The notes beneath the pieces were generated by a model. That model was not told where the DNA came from, made no database searches, and saw only the letters and a list, made by a program, of their open reading frames with translations. This document shows positions 21,131 to 31,029 of a stretch of DNA of 64,000 nt, piece after piece. Origin of the DNA: Micropterix aruncella (Eukaryota; Arthropoda; Insecta; Lepidoptera; Micropterigidae); the NCBI GenBank assembly GCA_944548615.1, contig OX155976.1, positions 7,955,822 through 8,019,821 on the forward strand, in the 5' to 3' direction. Each line of letters starts with the position of its first letter. Position 1 is the stretch's first letter. The translations under genes and the position numbers were made by a program.

Positions 21131-21807
21131 AAGTATAGTCTAGAATACTCTAGAAATAACCAAAGCCTCAGAGAGTCGAACGCGAACATCTGCGCTGAGG
21201 CAGTCGCTAATTATGATTACGCAAAATGAAAAAAAAATAATGAAACAAGTCAAGAGCGGCAACTTTCGCCAATAATACCGCATTGCGTTCTTACATCGCT
21301 AAGCAAGCGTCCTAAATGTGATAAAACATCGTATCAAATATTTACGAAGCAAACATTCCCCTGTCGGTTCGTTAGGTGTACCAAGTGCTTTAATTGTATT
21401 AATAGAATGGCGGATCATCAATGGCATACAACTTTTGAAACGTAGTTTTGGCAACCAAACGTATATATAGTTTTGCTCGCCGTTTCACGGTCAGAAATCG
21501 TATATTATCTACATGCGAGTATAGATGAGCCAGCGTGCCAATGTATGCCAATAAGAAAGTCGTGCTCTTCGTTTGATAATAGCGATGTAATTAGAAATAT
21601 CAACCATCGTATCACACGCGAAGAAAAATATGACAATCGTACCGTACCATACTTGATGCACTGTCAGAGCCCTTCATGCGGGTTGCCAGTTTACAGATTT
21701 ATAGGAAAAAATACAAAATGAAATATTTTTGAGGAAATATAAATATTGGTTTGATTGGACTTTTGAAAAATATAACAAAATTATGTTATGTTACTACATG
21801 TTGTTAC
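21131..21807. other. No gene seen
   Basis: Mixed sequence. An 82-codon frame at 21473-21721 has no recognised motif and no splice or repeat context that would support it. Confidence 0.35.
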
Positions 21808-22075
21808 CACAGTATACCAGACAGTAGCTAATCTTAGAACAAAACTGAAATCAAATCTAATACGTCACGACTCGTAAGAGCTGGAATATAGCTGCCAGAT
21901 GTCCCGCTACTCGGTCCACGCAGATATACAACGTTCGAAAATTTCGCCAGCCTTTACCTGCGCGTAATGCTGCCAAAGGCGTTCGTTGGGACGCACCTCT
22001 CTGCCCACATTCCTCGCACCCTCTTACCGCAAAGCCCTTTAGCTCGAAAGTAAAGCTACTGGTTGGTACACTGTG
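21808..22075. mobile_element. MITE family P, copy 1, with 7-bp target duplication
   Basis: 268 bp, with ends CACAGTATACCAGACAGTA and, inverted, CACAGTGTACCAACCAGTA. It is flanked on both sides by TTGTTAC (21801-21807 and 22076-22082). Another complete copy is at 30693-30967, and one-ended pieces are at 26512-26640 and 29558-29690. Non-coding. Confidence 0.75.
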
Positions 22076-22103
22076 TTGTTACTACATATGTTAGCAATGT
22101 TTT

Positions 22104-22351
22104 AGGACGGAAATACACGTCAGATTTTTTCTATACGATAGTCGGATCCGATGGTCTGATCAGACTTTCATAAGGCAAGGCACTTTTGCCATATATTTGT
22201 CTGAACAGTCAATACACGTCTGATCCAAAAGTCGGATCGGACGTGTATTGCATTTTCAAAACAAGTGTGTGGCAAGAGCGCCTTCCGATAGTCTGATCAG
22301 ACTATCGGATCCGACTATCGTAGAGAAACATCGGACGTGTATTACGGGCCT
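22104..22351. mobile_element. Foldback MITE with TACACGTC-type inverted ends
   Basis: About 248 bp. The left end, AATACACGTCAGAT followed by ACGATAGTCGGATCCGAT, is mirrored at the right end by ATCGGATCCGACTATCGT and ATCGGACGTGTATT. TCTGATCAGACT-type palindromes lie inside both arms. No coding sequence. Confidence 0.7.
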
Positions 22352-22413
22352 TGGTTTTCTTTATAAATGGGGGCTTACCAGCAATTATTCTTTTCCTTGA
22401 TATTAAATTCTTG

Positions 22414-22833
22414 TAGTCCGAGAGCCGGCCATACGGACACCCTACATCAAAAGATATGAAAACAAATCAATTATGCATGAAAAGCCAGATAAAAGATATA
22501 ATTGATAAAATATAAATCATGGCATTTCCCTTGTACTGTTAAAAGCAAAGTTGCTACTTCCGGTGCCTTTTTTTTGAAGACCAGCCTTTCGAAGAAACAG
22601 TCATGTACATTTTTTAGAAATTGGAATGAAAATTAAAATACGATCCTTATACAATAGGTTGAACCTCAAAAAGTGTACCGAAAGTAGCAACTTTTCTTGT
22701 AACTGGAGAAGAGAAATTTAATGATTTATAGCTTTTCAGGGATATTATTATCTTATATCCGGCTTTTCATGCATAATCGGTTTGTCTTTGTATCTTAGGA
22801 CGTAGGGTGTCCGTATGACCAGCTCCCAGACTA
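22414..22833. mobile_element. Foldback MITE, about 420 bp, with long inverted ends
   Basis: The ends TAGTCCGAGAGCCGG and TAGTCTGGGAGCTGG (inverted) continue into CATACGGACACCCTAC and, further in, ATTATGCATGAAAAGCC. The inner parts are also mirrored (GTTGCTACTTCCGG versus CCGAAAGTAGCAAC). Nearly the whole element can fold on itself. A TA target duplication is possible. Confidence 0.7.
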
Positions 22834-23184
22834 TTGCAGCAGCGAATTGAAAATAAACAGGAATAAAAAATATATTATTAATGCTGACCGAAACGATTAA
22901 TTACCATAATTTCCAATGAATTTGGAATATATTTATATATTGTTGACAAAAAAAAACAATGAAAAATAAACTTTCGGCGAAATTAGTTTCATGCACGTGT
23001 GCTGTTTGTAGCTGTACGTTTTTAGTGCCACAAATGTATTTCTCACGTAAATACCATTTTAGCAGTCGCTATTTTAAATATATGTTGTAATTATAGTTGC
23101 CAGTTGTCCGGGTTTCGACCGGACAGTCCGGTTTTCTTTATGTCTGTCCGGTCAAGATAATCTTGGTAAACCCGGCAATAAAAA
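22834..23184. other. No gene seen; overlaps nothing recognised
   Basis: AT-rich. Near 23098-23145 the phrase GTCCGG occurs several times in both orientations. Confidence 0.35.
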
Positions 23185-23412
23185 ATCGTGTACTGGCCGC
23201 GCCAGACTTCTCGGTCCCTCGGCCACATGCTTAGATCACGTATTGCATGTATTGAATACCAACGCACTGAAATCAAAAAGAGATAGAAATCGTTTAAAAG
23301 ATTGGGATTTCTATTAATTTTTGGTTTCACTGCATTGGTTTCAGTGTTCAATAAATGCAATACGTGTGATCTGAGCATGTGGGCGAGGGACCGAGAAATT
23401 TGGTGCGGCCAT
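23185..23412. repeat. Long imperfect inverted repeat (about 110-bp arms)
   Basis: The left arm (23190-23297) and right arm (23305-23412) are complementary with scattered mismatches. Shared words are GGCCACATGCTTAGATCACG versus CGTGTGATCTGAGCATGTG, and CTCGGTCCCTCGG versus CGAGGGACCGAG. The central loop is about 10 nt. A transcript would form a long hairpin. Confidence 0.75.
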
Positions 23413-23571
23413 AACATCTGGCGCTTGCGCTTGGGCCGACAAGCATCAAGTAGGAACTGTGGTGCAATTTTTATTTTCCCGGCCCAAGGGAAAGTATTGT
23501 GAACGCGATAAAAAAAATCGAGATATAGACGGAAATATGCATTTTGACCCCTCTGAGACAATTTAGAGCAA

Positions 23572-23805
23572 TTTAGACCATTTCCAGACTGAAGTCTGTC
23601 TGTGAGTCTGAGAGTGTATCTCTGTGTGTGTATTCCTCCACGTTAGCGCCTTAAGGATTCATCCGATTGAGCTGAAATTCGGCATGCAGACATCATTTGG
23701 TCATGGCAAGAGTTTAGAAGATTGTAGTTGAAATCGGTCCACCGGAGGGCGCGCTAGTCATACTTCAATCTCGAAATATAGCAGTTAGAGACTTGAAATT
23801 CGGTA
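23572..23805 (+). repeat. Interspersed repeat family R, copy 2
   Basis: Inverted relative to copy 1 at 10630-10885. It starts CCAGACTGAAGTCTGTC, then has a TG-rich tract, then ATCCGATTGAGCTGAAATTC and GGTCCACCGGAGGGCGCGC. Confidence 0.6.
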
Positions 23806-24089
23806 CAAAGATGCCTTGATGGACCGAACATAGATGGCTTTTGGTTAGAATATCTCGTATCAAGCGACGCAAAAAAAATACAGCCATATTTACTAAATAA
23901 TTTTTGGAAAAAATACTAAAATTAACCTTTTTTGCTATCATAGTCACGGCACAGACACTATCGGGTGGGCGGTTGGGAGGAGGGTTCTGAGGGTTTTTTT
24001 TTATAGTAATCTTTATTCATAAAAAAGATAAAAAGGTGTGGCGCGCGGAGGGTTCTGCTTGCTGGGAAAGTCTTGCGGTGCCACACCCG

Positions 24090-24319
24090 ATTTTTTTAAC
24101 AATGAAGCAGCACTAAATTCGTTGAAAATTTGCAGTATTTATTATTTTAGTATTTCTATATCTAACGCTTTTATGGAACGATTCTTTAGCGTCATGTATG
24201 AACAGACGAAAGAAATCCTCTCGCAACAAACACTACAAATGGTGAATTGTGCGTTTTCTTTAATATTAGTTCTAGTTGCACTGAATTCAAAGAGGCCAAC
24301 TCAGGCATCTCATGCTTAA
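24090..24319 (+). pseudogene. hAT transposase C-terminal fragment
   Basis: The frame that closes at 24319 contains I-S-N-A-F-M-E-R-F-F-S-V-M (about 24159-24198) followed by L-Q-M-V-N. This is the hAT dimerisation block (serine-asparagine, then E-R-x-F-S). It is short and has no upstream catalytic region. Flanking sequences near 24058-24090 and 24388-24420 share CGGGAAAGTCTT-type words in opposite orientation, which may be remains of element ends. Confidence 0.55.
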
Positions 24320-24751
24320 TATATCAAATAGTACATACCCTGTTAATTTAGAATTCGAGTCAATTGGTAAAAAAAATAGCTGGGTCTCCCCAAGACTTTC
24401 CGGGCAAGTACACAGGGTCTCCGCTTAACCCGCCGCCTATCGCCCTCTTCTCAAACGCAGCCCCCCTTCCCCCAACCAACCTCATACAACCCCCCATCAC
24501 CTTCTTCCTCCTTCCCCTTCTCCTATTATTCTCCTCCCCCCCTTCTACGCCAACCCCAATCCTCACCTTCAATTTCCTAATATTTAAGAAATTTCCTATC
24601 AGATGTAGCATTAACATCGAATATGGTGTTGTTTTTTTTTATATAAATGAAGAAGGTTTCTATAATACAAACATTCCGATGTATGTCGTGTGGGCACAGG
24701 CTAACCCTTGTAGTAATATATTATTATTTATATTACCGCATATAATATACA

Positions 24752-25140
24752 ACTGAGTTTTTACATCCTTGAAGTGAGTGCATCAGTGCTGGCAAATATA
24801 CAACTTTTAATTAAAAAAAGGAATACAATAATACAAAAAATATATATGTTTCGAAATTTTTGTGGAAATTTTGAAACTTTTGACTGATAAATAAAAGTTT
24901 GACAAGCGTTAAGTACGTTACGTCATCTAGCATTAGATCAAATATCTCTAATAAACAATATTCGCGACATTTTGCTTACCGCTAGATGGCGCAAGGTGCT
25001 CACCTCTTTTTATACTATTTTTATAAACATTATAACTTTTTAAATATTAAAAAGCTTTTTTTTTCTTTAAATATTTTAGGTTGTTTATTTTGTCGTACTG
25101 ATTCCCCCAATTCAAGGATGTCTCTAATTAAAACTCACCC
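24752..25140. mobile_element. MITE family B, copy 2
   Basis: The left end CTGAGTTTTTACATCCTTG and the right end CAAGGATGTCTC followed by AATTAAAACTCACCC match the ends of the element at 36106-36744. The interior shares CCGCTAGATGGCGCA and AATAAACAATATT-like words with it. Non-coding. Confidence 0.6.
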
Positions 25141-25379
25141 TGTAATACATCATACTATATTACAGCATAATATACTAATATTACATCATATTACTATAAA
25201 TCACAGCTTTGAAAAATATACAGTCCACTATTGTTATTTATAAACAAACCATTTCATTCAGTATACAGTATATAAAAGTATTATCGTATGATCCTCATTT
25301 TATCGCATGTCTGCAAAATTACCGCACTTGAAACAACAGCGCCGGCGCCAAAATGAACCAATTTGTTTTGAAAACTCAC

Positions 25380-25543
25380 CTTTCCGTCGGCACCGCCTTG
25401 GATTTCAGTTCATAGAAGGAGAAATCCTGACGCTGCGTCGTCACCGCCTCCGTCATCTCGTCCAGGACGACGGGATCCAGCTTGAAGGCATCCGCGCACA
25501 GGGAAGCGAGATCAAAACCGAGATCTATTCCGGATTCTTCCAT
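25380..25543 (-). CDS. Probable first coding exon of an unidentified gene
   Basis: An ATG at 25543 opens a frame of 54 residues beginning M-E-E-S-G-I-D-L-G-F-D-L-A and containing F-K-L-D-P-V-V-L-D-E-M-T-E-A-V. It runs into a strong donor: GAAAG, then GTGAGT at 25379-25374, splitting a codon after two bases. Codon use looks coding: it is GC-rich in third positions against an AT-rich background. The peptide is acidic and probably helical in its middle. I do not recognise the family. The next exon should lie at lower coordinates on the - strand, but I could not find it among the transposons there; the intron may be long. If the gene is real, its promoter is in 25544-25900. Confidence 0.5.
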
Positions 25544-26394
25544 CGAAAACCGCAACACTAAACGAAAACAAACTAGATCCGCACTAGAGCGCCGTCGTGT
25601 TGCCCGATATCGCACAATCGCCAGATTTTTCGCGCTCAGACGACAAATCGCCTAAAGAAACCATGTATATCATCAAATAAAAAATATCACTAATTTTAAG
25701 CCAGAAACCAATGCTAATTGGATTTTTAAAAATTAGAATCCCAATGGGAAATTATTTTGCACCCTGGTATCACTGCGTCATCAAATGACAGAATAACGCT
25801 CGTTGGTCATTAAGTACGATTACAAACCGTACGATAATTGGTGGATGTCTTCAAATTTCTCATTTTCAGATATAATCGGGCCCTTTCAATCGGTTGTAAT
25901 TTTTCGAGTGATGCGGCACAAGCTTAAATATACTTGAATATACCACGCGAGCAAAACTAATCAATCACTTTTCAGTAAAATTAGGCAATTCGATCAGCTA
26001 ATATTTACTGAAGAAAATGTTGAAACCTAAACTACTAAGCCCATACTAATACATTTTAACACCTTATACATCTGAAGAGAAATAAATCGACTAACTATGT
26101 CCAATATGCTCTTTGTCGTTGGATTTAGTTATAGTTTATTCTGAGATAGTAATTTGAATGTGAGTGGAAAGAACATATTCATCGCAACCAGACTAAGAAA
26201 TCGATAGAGGAATAGAAGAAGAAAGGTGCATCCCCTTCTATCATTGTTTAGTCGCGCATGCGCATGACATGATTCGGAATTAATTATTAGACTAGAAAGG
26301 CTAGAGGGGGCCCAATGCAGCTATCTCTTTCAATTCTGCTATCGATTTCACTCTCAGTCCAACTTCGTACTTCCGCGGTTTATTCTAGTATGTC
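25544..26394. other. Upstream region of the probable exon; no repeat recognised
   Basis: Mostly AT-rich. CpGs are frequent only in the first 80 bp next to the exon, as expected for a promoter-proximal 5' UTR. No other gene is seen. Confidence 0.35.
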
Positions 26395-26490
26395 TATGCT
26401 CTACGCTCTGTTATGGTTCCAGGCTGAAAGAACGATAACTTATCGTTACACCTACCTGGGGTGGCGGGTTCGCCCGTTGTAGATGACAAC
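26395..26490 (-). repeat. Unclassified long repeat family L, copy G (end only)
   Basis: Contains GGGTTCGCCCGTTGTAG and AACGATAACTTATCGTT, matching the end of copies A and C. It is directly followed by a one-ended piece of MITE family P. Confidence 0.55.
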
Positions 26491-26511
26491 ACACCACTGT
26501 ACTTGTTATTA

Positions 26512-26640
26512 CCACAGTATATCGAATCAGAACAGTAAGCGCACTCTCGAGCGTCAGGGCGATGCGGGGATAGGATGCGAGAAAATGGAGCAGAGGGATG
26601 CGTCTCGGAATGTGGAAGTGGTGGAATCCAAAGCACGATA
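26512..26640. repeat. MITE family P, one-ended piece
   Basis: Begins CCACAGTATATCG and continues GAACAGTAAGCGCACTCTCG. This matches the inverted right end of the copy at 30693-30967. Confidence 0.6.
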
Positions 26641-26936
26641 AATACGGACTCATATTTTCTAATTTCTCGTACATGCTAACAAGCAAAATTTCCAGGGCTT
26701 GGAAAAAAGTCACGAAATGTTTTTTTAAGTGGTGTAAATGGGACCAAATTAATTAAAAATATTAGTTCGCTATACCAACGAATAAAACTGTCAATGTTAA
26801 GTTTTTTGCGAAGAATTACTACCGCCTAGGCACGTAAGAATCATAGGATAAAATCAACTCACGCCTCGAGATGCCACTGTAATGAGAATTAGGAACCTTT
26901 CTTAAAAAAACACAATAATAGAGTCGATCATTTTAA

Positions 26937-27486
26937 GGCGACATGATACCTAGGAACGACCATATCTGAAAATATTAGCTTTATGAGTTTTTTGAAAAAT
27001 ATGAGCAATAATTTAAAAAAAGTGAATCCCTCGATAAGGAACCAATTTAAAATTTGGACTCAAAAAAGTTGCTCATATCCTTGGACATTATGGCTTTAAA
27101 CTGACTTCGAAAACTTTCAGGCGCGTTTACTCCTACAATGTAAGCGGTAAGTGTGTTTTATTTTAATTTCACTATATTGAGTGGTTAATTCTCTAGGGAA
27201 GCACTAAAATAATTACAATTAATTAAAACGTGAGAGCGCTCTGAGAGTTACGCTAAATATGCTTTGCCATTAACACCCTTATACCACCACTGCGTAAAGA
27301 TAGTTATTCAGTGCTAGCGCTGCGATAGAGCATTTAGCCTTGTAGCCGGCGCGAGCGGACGTAGAATATGCGCTTAACGCTTTGTCAACGCTGAATTTTT
27401 ATTGGTCGAACCCTACAAAATTGACCCCGCCTATTTTTTCGCGTGTACGCCCATTTCGGATATTTTTCTGAGGTCTCCATGTCGCC
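26937..27486. mobile_element. TTAA-type DNA transposon, non-autonomous, family D
   Basis: 550 bp flanked by TTAA on both sides (26933-26936 and 27487-27490). The inverted ends are GGCGACATG and CATGTCGCC. TTAA duplication is the hallmark of piggyBac-type insertion. Non-coding. A second, interrupted copy begins at 31030. Confidence 0.75.
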
Positions 27487-27490
27487 TTAA

Positions 27491-28013
27491 TGCTAAATCT
27501 GAAAGAAAATAGCAATAGACAAGTGAAATTAACAATATTTTGAGACGTTAAAGATACGAAGTTACATACATATATACCATATGTGTGACAATATTCGATA
27601 TTCACCCGACTATATTTACCACGCTGATCCCGAATTTGTAATAATCTTTATTCGGTCTCAATAAATAAGAGAGATATAGGCATTCAAAGTTTGCATATCT
27701 TAACAAATCGGCAATTTTGTTTCGCGAGAAGTGTCTGGGGTATAGTCGATATATCGCGTTCTCTAATATCGATAACAATTAACGATATTACAAAAATGAT
27801 TACATGGTCGTCAAAAAAACATGTCTGCTATATATAAAAAAGTGGACTATTTTCATGGTTTTGATAACAATAGGTTATCCTGAAACAATATAAAATATAT
27901 ATGATATTACCACCGCTCTAAAAGATCGACAATCTAGAAGAGGTTCCTATACTACAGTTATACCAATTTAAGCCCTCGGGACGTGGACTGAACGATCCGG
28001 AACGTGATTTTCC
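27491..28013. other. No gene seen
   Basis: AT-rich spacer. Confidence 0.4.
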
Positions 28014-28285
28014 CATTGATGTATTAGCTAGATATGCCCTCACATACAAATAAGTTGGATCCACATTCCCTTTGCTCGTAAATCATGTGACAGAGAGAGC
28101 AATAAATTGAACAGTATGCGAGAGAATAGCGCGCCGATATTCTGCGCGGCAGCTCCACGCCGGAAACGGTCGGCTGTCTGCCAGCGAACAGCGACCAAAC
28201 TACTACTGGTCGGCTTTCAGTAGTGCTTTTGAAGAGGTCATTTTCGAGCGCAATATGCCCATCTAGGGGATCATATATATCGATG
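28014..28285. mobile_element. MITE family A, copy 1 (upstream of SNRPG)
   Basis: 272 bp. The ends are CATTGATGTATTAGC and, inverted, CATCGATATATATG. It is flanked by GATTTTCC (left) and GATTTTAT (right), an 8-bp duplication with two changes. It is homologous along its length to 30117-30386 and to 35845-36105. The interior has GTAAATCATGTGACAGAG and CGGAAACGGTCGGC. Confidence 0.75.
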
Positions 28286-28354
28286 GATTTTATACGAATA
28301 ACAATAAATTCGAATTTTTGGCGCGTGCGAGGTCTCACAGATTTACTTCAAAAA

Positions 28355-28508
28355 AATCTCTAATGCGGCTCTACACGTTGGCTAGCAATGTGCTATTGCC
28401 TATATTTCTCCATCTTTCCATACATTTTAACACGTCACAGTGGTGCTGACTCGCTTCCACTTTTTAGCGATCACAAGCATTGGCCAACGTGTAGAGCGGC
28501 TAGAGATT
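28355..28508. mobile_element. Small foldback MITE in the SNRPG promoter region
   Basis: The left end AATCTCTAATGCGGCTCTAC and ACGTTGGCTAGC is mirrored by GGCCAACGTGTAGAGC and GGCTAGAGATT on the right. It ends 125 bp before the SNRPG start codon, so it lies in or next to the promoter. Confidence 0.7.
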
Positions 28509-28633
28509 ATCGCATGGTGGCATTTTACGTTGCGTTGGTAACACTGCCTTGCCGCCATCTGTCAAACGAAGCGCGACGCGGACGCTGTATTAGGTTAGAA
28601 AAAACCAAGACTCCATCAAAAACCGTAAACAAA
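28509..28633 (+). promoter_or_regulatory. Probable core promoter and 5' UTR of SNRPG
   Basis: Short interval between a foldback MITE and the start codon. It is richer in CG than its surroundings (GCGACGCGGACGC near 28572). I see no clear TATA box. The bases before the ATG are ACAAAATG, a good insect start context. Confidence 0.4.
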
Positions 28634-28665
28634 ATGTCGAAAGCGCATCCCCCAGAGCTCAAAAA
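28634..28665 (+). CDS. SNRPG: SNRPG coding exon 1
   Basis: 32 coding nt from ATG to AA before GTAAGT. It encodes [10 protein letters not shown] and two bases of the next lysine codon. Confidence 0.96.
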
Positions 28666-30559
28666 GTAAGTCTACCGATTAATTCAATGGTTTCGCCATT
28701 TAACCGCGTTGTTTCGCCGCAGGTTCATGGACAAGAAGCTGTCCCTCAAGTTGAACGCCGGTCGCGCTGTTACCGGCATCCTGCGCGGTTTCGATCCTTT
28801 TATGAATCTCGTATTGGACGAAACGATCGAGGAGTGCAAAGATGGCACCAAGAACAACATCGGAATGGTGGTAAGTGTGTATTCTCTGAATAAAATAGTC
28901 AGATTCCTACCTAACCTCTGTGTCACGGTAGGGCTGTGTCGACTACAACGGGCGAACCCATCACCCCATGCTGGTAGAACGATATCTGATCGTTCTTTCA
29001 GCGATGTGCGTAAAAGACTTAGACACAATACAAATATACTGTATAGCTATGCCAACATGCCCGTCGGAGACCAACGCCTTACGGCAAAGCACCGGGAAAG
29101 GTATGCAGCGGGCAGCCTCGCCCCCGGACTACCAGGGTATTATTGCAGAATAGGAACCGGTATTATTGTAGTATAGGAACCTCTCCTAGATTGTTGATTT
29201 ATTAACGTCACCAGACTATATTCACCACGCTGATTCCGAATCTGCAATAATATTTATTGCAGATAGGTTAAGTTTTTTTTATTTTAAATATACTTAAAAA
29301 CACCTATTTGGCGGTAGGTTAGATTAGTTTTTTTTTAAACTGAGTTTAAAAAACTTTTTTTTTTGTTGTATCTAAATTTGGTTTTGAAATTTTACGCGTC
29401 CGAAGCTTTTTCTTTCAAATTTAGCATTACAATGATCGAATCTAGTAGTATTTCTTTAATTTTTCGATTTCTGAGAAAGGTTTCTATACTGCAATAATTC
29501 CTAGCAACCTCTTCTAGATTTTTGATTTTACGTTGCGTAACGTAATACTTGAACGCCCCGTTAGAACAGTAAGCGCACTCTCGAGCGTCAGGGCGATGCG
29601 GAGATATGTTGCGAGGGAAGTGAGCAAAGGGATACGACTTGGCAAATGCCTTTGGTTGGCGCTACGCACGGGTGGAGGTTAGCAAATTTCTCAAATGTCA
29701 GCGAATTTATCAATACCTGCGTCCATATGCGAAAGAGAACCTACTGTCTCTGTATACTGTGTTATTTACTCTGCTCTACAAAATCCAAAACAGTGTCATT
29801 TTATTGTCAATAATACGTATCCTTCATACAAGTGTTTTTCAACCTCTTTTAGACCGCAACCCCCTTTTTGGAAAAAAAAAACAACCAACCCCCCCTTAGA
29901 CTGTAATTTAGTTCTTTCAAGCCCAGCCCCCCCCCCCCCCCTTAGTCTCTTCCACAGTTGTAATTATAAGCATTCAGTAAATACATTTTTTGTAAACAAA
30001 TGGCGAAAACCACATTATTTTCAACTGTTTTTCACTTTCGAAGCTGTACTAACCTGTTTCCATCTTTGATCAATATAAAGTTTTGTAAAAGAAATGACCA
30101 CCCAGGGGGTCGCGACCGTCGATATATTAGCTAGATATGCCCTCAGATACAAATAATTTGGCTCCAAATACCCTTTGCTCGTAAATCATGTGACAGAGAG
30201 AGCAATAAATTGAGCAGTATGTGAGAGAATAGCGTGCCAATATTCTTCACGGCAGCTCCACACCGGAAACGGTCGGCTGTCTGTCAGCGGACTGCGACCA
30301 AACAACTATTGGCCGGCTTTCAGTAGTGGTTTTGAAAGAGTCAGTTTTGCGCGCGAAAGGCCCATCTAGAGGATCATATATTGATGGTCGCGACCCACTC
30401 GTTAAAAAACACTGCTTCATACCTTTGCAATATTTTTTAGGATATTCTAAACTCCTTTATTTCATTTGTATGCCTCAATTCTTATCCTATTTTTTTCCTT
30501 TTTCACAGGTGATTCGCGGCAACAGCATCATAATACTGGAAGCATTAGATCGAATATGA
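28634..30559 (+). CDS. SNRPG: Small nuclear ribonucleoprotein G (SmG), three exons
   Basis: The coding exons are 28634-28665, 28723-28870 and 30509-30559. Introns have GTAAGT donors and CAG acceptors, with phases 2 and 0. They join to 76 residues, the usual SmG length. The product begins [16 protein letters not shown] and shows the Sm1 motif (L-K-L-N with [13 protein letters not shown]) and the Sm2 motif (I-R-G-N-S-I-I near the end). It ends E-A-L-D-R-I. SmG is one of seven proteins of the Sm ring that assembles on U1, U2, U4 and U5 snRNAs and serves pre-mRNA splicing in the nucleus. Intron 1 is only 57 nt, whereas intron 2 is 1638 nt and packed with repeats. AATAAA at 30611 is the likely poly(A) signal. 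Identity is very secure. Nothing suggests it is a pseudogene, because the introns are retained and the frame is intact. Confidence 0.97.
28723..28870 (+). CDS. SNRPG: SNRPG coding exon 2
   Basis: 148 nt after a TTTCGCCGCAG acceptor and before GTAAGT. It carries the whole Sm1 motif and ends at N-N-I-G-M-V. Confidence 0.97.
28930..29135 (+). repeat. Unclassified long repeat family L, copy F (in SNRPG intron 2)
   Basis: Starts TGTCGACTACAACGGGCG as in copy B. It then shares AGCTATGCCAACATGCCCGT and CCAACGCCTTACGGC with copy A. It sits 60 bp after the exon 2 donor. Confidence 0.55.
29558..29690. repeat. MITE family P, one-ended piece (in SNRPG intron 2)
   Basis: GAACAGTAAGCGCACTCTCG and GCGTCAGGGCGATGCG are shared with 26512-26640. 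Confidence 0.6.
29830..30414. mobile_element. hAT-type MITE in SNRPG intron 2, with MITE A nested
   Basis: The ends AAGTGTTTTTCAACC and, inverted, CAGTGTTTTTTAACG are typical of hAT elements. It is flanked by the exact 8-bp duplication CTTCATAC (29822-29829 and 30415-30422). It includes a C-run at 29926-29941. The right part, GGGGGTCGCGACC, is split by the MITE A copy at 30117. Confidence 0.85.
30117..30386. mobile_element. MITE family A, copy 2 (nested in the hAT MITE)
   Basis: 270 bp with ends CGTCGATATAT and, inverted, CATCAATATAT. It is flanked by the exact 8-bp duplication GTCGCGAC (30109-30116 and 30387-30394). That sequence belongs to the hAT MITE, so this insertion is younger. Confidence 0.85.
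30509..30559 (+). CDS. SNRPG: SNRPG coding exon 3
   Basis: 51 nt after a TTTTTCACAG acceptor. It encodes [16 protein letters not shown] and a TGA stop, completing the Sm2 motif. Confidence 0.97.
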   Translation: MIRGNSIIILEALDRI

Positions 30560-30610
30560 TTGTGGACATGCCCTAAATTTAAGTTAATTTGTGTATTGTA
30601 TTTGTAAGTC

Positions 30611-30616
30611 AATAAA
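30611..30616 (+). terminator. SNRPG: Poly(A) signal of SNRPG
   Basis: AATAAA 52 bp after the stop codon, followed by a T-rich region at 30630-30645. Confidence 0.7.
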
Positions 30617-30692
30617 ACATTCATAAAGTGTATTATTTTATTTTAGTGGCTGTATATTGCGGACAATGCGCGGTATCTGCCCCTTGTAAAAC

Positions 30693-30967
30693 CACAGTAT
30701 GCTGGACAGTAACGTCTCTTAGAACAAAATAGAAATCGAAGCGATTTACGTTGCGAGTGCTAAGGGCTCGCATATGGCCGACACATGTCTACTATTCCGC
30801 CGATGTCGAAGTTTTTCAACCTTTGAAATTTGTCAACCTTCACACACCCGTAATGCTAACCAAAGGCATCCTTCGAGACGTACCCCTTCTGCTCGCTTCC
30901 CTCGCACCCTATACCCGTAATTGCTCGTCGCTCGAGAGTGCATCTACTGTTCTGTCGGTATACTGTG
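30693..30967. mobile_element. MITE family P, copy 2
   Basis: 275 bp. The ends are CACAGTATGCTGGACAGTA and, inverted, CACAGTATACCGACAGAAC. The flanks GTAAAAC and GTAGAAC are a 7-bp duplication with one change. It lies just downstream of SNRPG. Confidence 0.75.
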
Positions 30968-31029
30968 GTAGAACGAAGTTTTGAGGTTTTCTCCTTTTTA
31001 GTCAGAGTAAAAATATTCGTATCCATTAA

